From IMG/VR virus record IMGVR_UViG_3300020180_000069, positions 1-34,424 of that record: a DNA stretch of 34,424 nt; one strand, written 5' to 3'. Position numbers and translations under genes: made by a program. The first letter of the stretch is position 1; each line of letters starts with the position of its first letter. This document shows positions 28,352 through 34,424 of the stretch, piece by piece. The DNA comes from a virus. The notes beneath the pieces are model-generated. The model saw only the letters and a list, made by a program, of their open reading frames with translations. It did no database searches and was not told the origin of the DNA.

Positions 28352-29233
28352 TTAAGCCTTTCCTGCGAATGCTGCGCCTACACCTGCCGCTGCTCCCAGT
28401 ACTGGCCCAACTACCGTTTGCATTAGTCCAGGCGTGCTATGTGATGCTGGTGCTAAACCCGCTCCTATCGATTGCCGTTGTAATGATCCACCTTGTTTCA
28501 TTTTCTCTAGCTCAACTTGAGCTGCCATTTGAGCTTGATCCAAGTTCATTCCTGCACTCGTGTAATATTGAATCAATTGGTTTACCATTTGCTGCTCATC
28601 TACAGCTTGGCCTCTACCTTGTCCTATTTGACCACCTAAGGCTTGCTCGGCAGCGGCTTGCTCTTGTGCTCTAAGAACTCCAGCTTGACCCATCACATCC
28701 CCTTGCATCGCTGCATTTTGTCTTAAAGCTTGTCGTGCAAGAGCTGTAGAATTTCCTCTACCAGAATTAGCTAAGGCAAAGTTTTGAGCCATGCCTTGTT
28801 GCATTCCTCTTTGCATTTGAAGCTCCGCTGCCGAGGGAGCTAATCCAGCTGCTCTATTTTGTAATTGAGAAATTAAACCTTTTTGAGCCCCACCATAATA
28901 TTGATCTACTGAGCTTCCTGCACCAGTGGCACCAGCTGCTAAGCCTGATCGAGTAGCGTCGTATTTAGGGATATTAAAAGCCGCTTCATTAACTTTGTAG
29001 CCTGTGTCTTGTAAAACTTGCTGAGCCTCGAACATTCGTTTCGTAGCTTCATAGGGTTCTTCTCTTACGCGCTGGCCAACATACTCAGCCCTCGACCCTT
29101 CGGGAGCCTGAAAATAAGGAGATGCTTTTGGCAATAACGCTAAGTAGCCAGGAGGTTGATTCTGAGCAGGTTGTTGCACTTGCTGTTGGGTGCTACTCGT
29201 CATCATAATCTTTCGGCGTTCTTCTTCTGTCAT
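28352..29233 (-). CDS. Internal virion protein, Gln/Ala-rich (293 aa)
   Basis: ATG at 29233 (MTEEERRKIMM) follows AAGGGGGAG and is preferred over a longer frame that would overlap the tail hub gene. The protein is rich in Gln and Ala, with helical QARQAALRQ-like repeats and a Gly/Ala hydrophobic C-terminus (VVGPVLGAAAGVGAAFAG) that could span a membrane. First of three ejection-type proteins after the tail hub gene. Confidence 0.68.
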   Translation of the reverse strand: MTEEERRKIMMTSSTQQQVQQPAQNQPPGYLALLPKASPYFQAPEGSRAEYVGQRVREEPYEATKRMFEAQQVLQDTGYKVNEAAFNIPKYDATRSGLAAGATGAGSSVDQYYGGAQKGLISQLQNRAAGLAPSAAELQMQRGMQQGMAQNFALANSGRGNSTALARQALRQNAAMQGDVMGQAGVLRAQEQAAAEQALGGQIGQGRGQAVDEQQMVNQLIQYYTSAGMNLDQAQMAAQVELEKMKQGGSLQRQSIGAGLAPASHSTPGLMQTVVGPVLGAAAGVGAAFAGKA

Positions 29234-29243
29234 AAACTCCCCC

Positions 29244-32200
29244 TTAAGCTCTCTTTGTGTAAGGCAACTTACTAATGCCTTTTTTAACTCCAACAATTAA
29301 AGTTAGATTAGTTAACGTGTTACCTTCTAAAAGGTCCCCCGATACCGCAGAATCAACAATCTTAAATCGAATTGCCGAGCACTTTTGATTCCCTATCTGA
29401 AATTCAAATTGAAGTGGATCTCCTGAAGCCGGTGTAAACGTATAAGTCTCTGCATACGAGGTGCTATAGTCATAGCCCACCGAGACGTTAAGCGTATGGG
29501 CTGATTTATATTGCCCTAAAATGATCGCTCTTTTGACTCTCTGATAGCCCTGAATTCCACCAACATTAATCCAGCCTGTTTCTAGGGAAGTGGTGAAGTT
29601 CGTTGGTGCTAAACTAGCATCTATATTTTGAAAACCAGAGGATTGTAAATAAACGCCGGAAGATGAATTACATATCAATGCGATTGAGTCTTCATAAATT
29701 AACATATCAGAAATGGCCGTTATCTCGGTGAAAGTTCTATAACTCCACTGCTGAAAATCATAGTCGTAAATTAAAATGGTGCCGTCATCTAAGAGAAATC
29801 TTACTTGAGCCAAGTCTGGAGTTTTAATCGCACTTAAAACTTTTTGAGCCTTCTTGTTTTCTACATCGGCACCTATAAACGCCGATTCAAGAGATCTTCC
29901 TAAAAGATAAATTCCTTTAGGACTTGAGAACATAACCCCTTGAGGAATCTCTACGGATGAGCCAGTGTCTCTACCACCCACAGGACAAAGAATAGGCTCT
30001 GGATTAGAAAAAGCTCCACCTTCTCCTAAGTTGTTAGGTCCAGATCCTATAAAGTAAAAAGTCCTTTCCTCATTTAAAATAATAAATTTCTCATCGATAC
30101 TAAAAATATCGATCAAAGATTTATTAGTTCTCTCGACCTCTATGGTGAATTCAGCAGGGAATGAAGCTTCTAATCCTCTCTCAAGAGGTTTAGAAAAAAT
30201 GACATTATTTTGATCTGAATCAATACCAAATATTCGATTGGATATTAGTCTTAATTGTCTCGTAGGAGGGACGTTCGCATTTTCTAAAATGCCCCCGGTT
30301 GTATAAAGTACTTCATTGTCAGATATTTCGGCATCTGACTGCGTATCCAATAGCTGAATAGGCGTATTCGTAGAAACTTGATTATAAATTGGCTCCGAAT
30401 CAGGAGTTATTCTATAAAAAGGACTCCCCGAATTTACTAAGGTTCTATATAAAACAAGTTTTATACTTGTCGGGCGATCCGAAACGGTAAACGGTTCTTG
30501 ATCTATTCTAAAACTCGTGGTGGCAGATGCTGAAGTGAGAAGGTAGGGAACACTTGGAGCGCTTCGATGGAGATTACCTTGAAAATCTATAAGCTCTCTT
30601 ACGACAACATACTGATAATTTCCAGTCGCAATTCTTCCTAGCCCTACTGTAATATTTGCGGCGTCTGCCACAACTCCATTCCCACTATTAGTAATTCTAA
30701 CAACATTTCCCGTTACAATTGGGGTCGTGAGTGTTGCAACAGTGTCCAAAACGGTAGCTAATTTTTGAGCCACTTCAGCCGCCGAATCAGTCCCAAATAT
30801 TGTAACTGGTCCAGTTGAGGTCCTGCCTCCTGGTATTGGGTCCGTTCCAGATCCGTTCTTTATAAACCAAGTATAATAAGAAGTGGTCGTGGTCGTGAAA
30901 TTGAAATATTGACCACCTGCTATATAAGCGCCAGCGCTACAAGTAATGTCTGTTATTTCTCGGACCCCCGCCGTACCTTGTTGAGCTATCGATATTGTAA
31001 AATTGCTAAGAGATATGGTCGTGGATGTGCTGCTGGAAATAATTTCAGGATAAGAATGAAATCCAGCCTCTCGAACAGATTGGCCATCAATTACTTTTGT
31101 AACTCCACCCGTCAAATACGTTAATTTATCTAGAGATACGGATTGCGTCTGAATATCCGAATCAAAATCTACGGTTATGATTACGCCACCAAAATTAGAA
31201 CTTACTACATTTCCGTCTGGATCAGATGTTGGGTCAACAGTCTCTGTTATTTGCTTAGTCTTCGCTTGGACTGGTATATAAAATTGACCAGACCCATCGG
31301 TAGATATGAAAGGAATCCCAGAGACTGAATAGCTCCAATCCCCCTGCCTATCGATCAAGGCCTTTGCCACTATTCTTCTATTTAATCCTAGAAAACTACA
31401 TACATAAGCAGCGCCTTGAAAATCAGATTTCAATATCCCTATAAAATAGGCTTCTGATCCATAGACAAACGCCTTAGAAACAATCGCGATATCTTTATGA
31501 ATAAACGTATAAGTTCCGACAACTCCTGCAGATGTGAGGGTGACGGAGTAAATTCCATCACTATCATCAGCCACCCAAGTGATTTGAGTACTTGAATTAA
31601 AAGCCCCGATCATTTGTGTCGTGGCACTTCTATCTCCAGAGCTTGGCTGAGGAAAATTCCATGATGTGGTTAGCGTTGTCTCAGCGAGTGTCCCTGTTAA
31701 TGAGGAATCAAATACTTGTGCGTAAAGAGTCGTAGAAGATGATAAGCCATACGTGACCCATATTGTTCCAGTTGATGAATTTTCTACTATCGACAATGCT
31801 GTCGTATTCTGTGGAGTCGTGGCCGTGAGGGTCACCGTATCGACCTCAGCAAAACTCGTGTTATAAGATTTAATGATTAAACCGCCAGTGCTGACATCTC
31901 TATAAAAAACTTTGAATGTCGTATCATTATATGAAACATCATAAATAATTATGGTTCCGCCAATATCAGCGGTCAACGAACCTGGGCCGCCAGCAGATTG
32001 GCGTCCTATAACTGTATATTGTGCAAAGCCTACATTAGTGGCGTAGTAGACTACTGTCACGGCCGGATCTCCGTTTGAATCAAGTCCGAAAGTAAAAGCC
32101 TGAAAAGAATCGGCGCTTGCGGACAAGGTTCCGCTGTTTATAAGAGTGCCTGATGAAGCGTCGCTGGAAAACCAGTTCAACTGGCCAGTAGATAATAAGA

Positions 32201-32594
32201 ATACTGATATATAATAATCGCCATCTGCACCCGTTGATAGCAATACAGATTTAAAGCCTTTGATTGAAGTACTGTCACCAATCATTTGGTCGACGGAAAT
32301 TTGTGTTTGAGTATGTGCACCTATTAAACTTAACCCCGCTAATTCAGGTGAATAACCTAGAATGAAGCCAGAACTAGTATTATTAACACACAAGACATCT
32401 TTGAAAAGAAAGCCCTTCGACGAAGCTAAAGTAAAAATCTGACTAAACCCAAAATCTTTTTTTAGTTGTTTGGCTTTAGTAAAAACACGATTTACTAATG
32501 AGGAAAGCTTAGTGCCTATCACTTGGGCAAAATCGCTCTTCTGATCAACCCCTTGACCAAAATCTATCGAAACTTTCTGATCTTCTGTCGCCAT
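29244..32594 (-). CDS. Tail tube / tail hub protein (1116 aa)
   Basis: The beginning (VSIDFGQGVDQKSD...) and the late region RQLRLISNRIFGIDS, IDEKFIILNEERTFYFIG, and YDFQQWSYRTF correspond to the large tail tubular or hub proteins of podoviruses (T7 gp12-like, P22 gp10-like), which are beta-propeller-like and sit below the connector. The centre is a Ser/Thr-rich repetitive beta region (about 130-650), longer than in the T7 homologue. It begins at TAATG with the upstream gene. The function is inferred from order: connector, small protein, this gene, ejection proteins. Confidence 0.75.
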   Translation of the reverse strand: MATEDQKVSIDFGQGVDQKSDFAQVIGTKLSSLVNRVFTKAKQLKKDFGFSQIFTLASSKGFLFKDVLCVNNTSSGFILGYSPELAGLSLIGAHTQTQISVDQMIGDSTSIKGFKSVLLSTGADGDYYISVFLLSTGQLNWFSSDASSGTLINSGTLSASADSFQAFTFGLDSNGDPAVTVVYYATNVGFAQYTVIGRQSAGGPGSLTADIGGTIIIYDVSYNDTTFKVFYRDVSTGGLIIKSYNTSFAEVDTVTLTATTPQNTTALSIVENSSTGTIWVTYGLSSSTTLYAQVFDSSLTGTLAETTLTTSWNFPQPSSGDRSATTQMIGAFNSSTQITWVADDSDGIYSVTLTSAGVVGTYTFIHKDIAIVSKAFVYGSEAYFIGILKSDFQGAAYVCSFLGLNRRIVAKALIDRQGDWSYSVSGIPFISTDGSGQFYIPVQAKTKQITETVDPTSDPDGNVVSSNFGGVIITVDFDSDIQTQSVSLDKLTYLTGGVTKVIDGQSVREAGFHSYPEIISSSTSTTISLSNFTISIAQQGTAGVREITDITCSAGAYIAGGQYFNFTTTTTSYYTWFIKNGSGTDPIPGGRTSTGPVTIFGTDSAAEVAQKLATVLDTVATLTTPIVTGNVVRITNSGNGVVADAANITVGLGRIATGNYQYVVVRELIDFQGNLHRSAPSVPYLLTSASATTSFRIDQEPFTVSDRPTSIKLVLYRTLVNSGSPFYRITPDSEPIYNQVSTNTPIQLLDTQSDAEISDNEVLYTTGGILENANVPPTRQLRLISNRIFGIDSDQNNVIFSKPLERGLEASFPAEFTIEVERTNKSLIDIFSIDEKFIILNEERTFYFIGSGPNNLGEGGAFSNPEPILCPVGGRDTGSSVEIPQGVMFSSPKGIYLLGRSLESAFIGADVENKKAQKVLSAIKTPDLAQVRFLLDDGTILIYDYDFQQWSYRTFTEITAISDMLIYEDSIALICNSSSGVYLQSSGFQNIDASLAPTNFTTSLETGWINVGGIQGYQRVKRAIILGQYKSAHTLNVSVGYDYSTSYAETYTFTPASGDPLQFEFQIGNQKCSAIRFKIVDSAVSGDLLEGNTLTNLTLIVGVKKGISKLPYTKRA

Positions 32595-32905
32595 TAAAAA
32601 ACCCAGATGTCTATAGTTACGGTGGCCGTAGAATCTAAAATCAAAAACTTGGTAATATCAGTAGTGGTAATTCCAGCATCCCAAACATCTGCAGCCGCGT
32701 TCTTATTTACTATGAACCAGCCTTGATAAGCTCGGCCCAACTTGTGAGCTATGGTTGTCGTTTGGGTGGTGACGATAATGTCAGAAACTAATTGGCCCTT
32801 TAAGAGAGTCTGATTGATGACGGATTGGGTCCATTCGAAAACGTTGTCTTGAAGGGTGTCAGTTTCCAGTGACTTTGTTCTTAACTTTATAAGCTGAGCT
32901 ATCAA
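32594..32905 (-). CDS. Small virion-associated protein (103 aa)
   Basis: The pattern VFEWTQSVINQTLLKGQLV, then IAHKLGRAYQGWFIVNKNAAADV is one I recognise in small proteins encoded between connector and tail tube in many podoviruses. Probably a minor tail or head-tail joining component. TTG at 32905 overlaps the connector stop as TTGA, with GGGGTG upstream; a TTG four codons earlier is an alternative. Confidence 0.6.
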   Translation of the reverse strand: MIAQLIKLRTKSLETDTLQDNVFEWTQSVINQTLLKGQLVSDIIVTTQTTTIAHKLGRAYQGWFIVNKNAAADVWDAGITTTDITKFLILDSTATVTIDIWVF

Positions 32906-33612
32906 GAAGCACCCCAAAAGCCTTGATCGGATTCAAACCCGATTCTTTGAACGTCCGTAATTCTCGCACTAGACCCAGCATCTCGATTTCCTGCAGCTTC
33001 TTCGATACGAGTAATGAGAGCTTGCTTCGCTCCAATGAAAGTAGAGGCATCTGATTCTTCTTTGCCTAAAAACTTAATACAAACGTCAGTGATGACGTAT
33101 TCTTCCCATCCATTATATCCGTCGAAAGTGTCCCCATCGGCTGAAAGAGTTGTCGGAAGTGGCACATACCAAACGGTAATGGTGTTTGTGGAGGATGGCT
33201 TAGGTGAAAACCAAAGTTTCCCAGCCCGAATACGATAACGCATAAACTCAGCATTCGTTAACCCTCGAACAATTGACCTCGTATATTGATTTCTCTCAGA
33301 AAACATAAAAGGCTTTAGCGTAATCGCCTCATCTGAAGATAATTGAAAATCTACTCCCAACAATTTAAAGAAATCAGAAGGTAGAGCATAAGACTCTGTG
33401 CCGCTCACTAAGGGAAACGTATAAGCAGGATCTTTTACAAAGTAATCGTTACCAAATTTCTGGGTAATTAAGTCGTAAAGCTCAGCGATCGAAGCGTTTA
33501 TCATCGCATTGGCTTCGGAAATTGTAATAAAAGTGCCGGAAGATGCTGGAACCGTGAAATTCACTCGGTTAGCAATTTCAGTTCGCATCGCTGTTAACGT
33601 CTTCGTAGCCAT
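32902..33612 (-). CDS. Head-tail connector / tail adaptor (236 aa)
   Basis: N-terminal helices with a segment like RTEIANRVNF and ASIAELYDLI, then SYALPSDFFKLLGVDFQL, RYRIRAGKLWFSP and ITVWYVPLP match the T7 gp11 / P22 gp4-type tail adaptor that joins the portal to the tail. Length is normal. GGGGGTCC upstream precedes the ATG. The C-terminal part contains LITRIEEAAGNRDAGS, also typical. Confidence 0.78.
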   Translation of the reverse strand: MATKTLTAMRTEIANRVNFTVPASSGTFITISEANAMINASIAELYDLITQKFGNDYFVKDPAYTFPLVSGTESYALPSDFFKLLGVDFQLSSDEAITLKPFMFSERNQYTRSIVRGLTNAEFMRYRIRAGKLWFSPKPSSTNTITVWYVPLPTTLSADGDTFDGYNGWEEYVITDVCIKFLGKEESDASTFIGAKQALITRIEEAAGNRDAGSSARITDVQRIGFESDQGFWGAS

Positions 33613-33630
33613 AGGACCCCCAAAAACTAA

Positions 33631-33648
33631 GGGGCTTTTTAAGCCCCC
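33631..33648 (-). terminator. Intrinsic terminator-like hairpin before the connector gene
   Basis: On the minus strand GGGGCTT pairs with AAGCCCC around a short A loop, followed by TTAGTTTTT. It lies between the 77-aa gene and the connector gene, and probably reduces transcription from head to tail genes. Confidence 0.65.
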
Positions 33649-33657
33649 ATCGTTTTA

Positions 33658-33891
33658 TTATTCTTCTTCGTACTCGGATGAGTCATCAAGAGACTTACAT
33701 ATCACTACGAAATCTTTTAATGCGCTCACAAAAGCCATAGCATCTTTCGATTCCATAGCTTTCATAGCTTCTTCACCGGCACTCATAAGCCCTGGGTCCA
33801 TTTCTTCCTTAGGTTCCCCTTCGGATTCCATTTTCTTAGGGCCTGCTAAAATCAAAGCCGCCATTTTCTTAGGCTCATCTGCCATCATCAT
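33658..33891 (-). CDS. Small acidic head-region protein (77 aa)
   Basis: Met/Glu/Lys-rich, helical and acidic, ending DSSEYEEE. Three consecutive ATG codons start the frame with AAGGAG seven bases before the first. It lies between the decoration protein and the connector. Small acidic helical proteins here may be head-completion factors or scaffold-like; no family recognised. Its first ten codons are repeated at 1-30. Confidence 0.6.
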   Translation of the reverse strand: MMMADEPKKMAALILAGPKKMESEGEPKEEMDPGLMSAGEEAMKAMESKDAMAFVSALKDFVVICKSLDDSSEYEEE

Positions 33892-33905
33892 AAAAAGACT
33901 CCTTC

Positions 33906-34274
33906 TTATGGTTGAATGGTTGAGTTCTTAAGAACAAGTGTTACATGAATTTTACATGCTGCACTTGGATTTGTTGGCGTCGCTGCTGTATTCAAATTAA
34001 TCACTACTAGTTTCGTTGTGGAAACCGTTTGGCTTTTAACTTGAGCTACTAAATCAACAGCAACCGCTGCTTCTACTGAAACTAAACAAGCTAACAATTC
34101 AGGATAAGTGTCTTGAAGTGTTAGCGTATATTCGCCAGTTCCAGTTTTACTGAATGTTCCACCTAAAAGCGTTTGAGATAAAATTGAAGCGTCTGTGTGG
34201 ATACTTACGAGTCCAGACAGAATCTTAATTTCTTTATCGAGCGCTTGGAGTGGTCCAAATATTCTACTTGCCAT
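33906..34274 (-). CDS. Putative minor head / capsid decoration protein, allele 2 (122 aa)
   Basis: Same length and reading frame as the gene at 45-413, with nine amino-acid differences (including SS to GP near residue 7-8, V16I, T42S, T62A, T66S, A71V, L79V, A96T). Flanking genes are the same as for allele 1. In a circular genome only one of the two need be present; alternatively both are real and tandem. Confidence 0.65.
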   Translation of the reverse strand: MASRIFGPLQALDKEIKILSGLVSIHTDASILSQTLLGGTFSKTGTGEYTLTLQDTYPELLACLVSVEAAVAVDLVAQVKSQTVSTTKLVVINLNTAATPTNPSAACKIHVTLVLKNSTIQP

Positions 34275-34290
34275 CTTTATATCTCCTTAG

Positions 34291-34322
34291 AAAAAACAGG
34301 GGCTTTTTAGGGCCCCGTTTTT
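34291..34322 (-). terminator. Hairpin after the capsid gene (second copy)
   Basis: Same structure as 430-460, with GGGGC paired to GCCCC and T/A-rich flanks; two bases of the stem region and the A-run length differ. Confidence 0.55.
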
Positions 34323-34330
34323 AATTACCA

Positions 34331-34424
34331 TTAGCTAGCTAAAGTTACTCGACCATTCCAGCCAGGAGCGCGGCAACCAAGTTGGGCATAGTATCCAACT
34401 CGAACTTCTACGCTGTCTGCTGTA
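34331..34424 (-). CDS. Partial: C-terminal end of major capsid protein
   Basis: Identical in sequence to 469-562, the last 31 codons including the TAA stop of the major capsid gene. It is truncated by the right contig end and represents the same gene as 469-1674. Confidence 0.85.
   Translation of the reverse strand, partial: TADSVEVRVGYYAQLGCRAPGWNGRVTLAS

Larger units (their letters stand above)
33862..34424. repeat. Right copy of contig-end redundancy (partner 1-562)
   Basis: Identical flanks of 127 and 125 bases surround a diverged core holding the complete second allele of the 122-aa gene. See the entry at 1-562. Confidence 0.9.

Noticed and set aside
23167-31328. Many plus-strand ORFs of 60-110 codons opposite the tail and internal virion genes
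   Set aside because: They are antisense to long, clearly coding genes, have no ribosome sites and no recognisable protein character.

Overview
This window is nearly the whole genome of a small tailed bacteriophage with a podovirus-type (short-tailed) virion, about 33.86 kb if circular. The evidence is one continuous set of head, packaging, connector, tail and internal-virion genes, no tape-measure or contractile-sheath genes, and an end that repeats the start: bases 1-562 correspond to 33862-34424. The host is unknown but probably Gram-negative, because the lysis region encodes a lipobox lipoprotein and two different peptidoglycan hydrolases. Base composition is moderately AT-rich throughout and nothing looks recently transferred.

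Layout. Almost everything is read leftwards (minus strand) from a regulatory region near 10.15-10.39 kb. Downstream in that direction come: a DUF6948-type protein, a strange chain of glycine-dipeptide ORFs on hexanucleotide arrays (9.27-9.80 kb), a ribbon-helix-helix-like protein, a zinc-ribbon protein, a membrane protein, a ParB-like protein, the small terminase (apparently started at AUU), a GNAT acetyltransferase, the large terminase, portal, scaffold and major capsid protein. Crossing the contig ends, the same direction continues with a minor head/decoration protein, connector, a 1116-aa tail tube/hub protein, three internal virion proteins (34.4 to 23.4 kb), a fibre cluster of small beta-rich surface proteins (23.4-17.9 kb), and a lysis cassette (17.9-15.6 kb). 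The opposite (plus) strand carries a short early-type region: seven small ORFs (10.39-11.9 kb), then RusA resolvase, an Erf single-strand annealing protein and a membrane protein (13.85-15.68 kb).

Between these lies a 1.34-kb stretch without protein genes (12.5-13.85 kb). Its left half is two diverged 229-bp tandem repeats plus a partial third. Its right half (about 13.2-13.8 kb) can be folded into many nested helices and is the best candidate here for a large ornate non-coding RNA. The divergent regulatory region holds an exact match to the bacterial chromosomal parS sequence.

No polymerase, primase, helicase, integrase or clear lysogeny repressor was recognised, so replication probably relies on the host plus Erf/RusA recombination. 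Function names rest on motif recognition only; no database search was possible.
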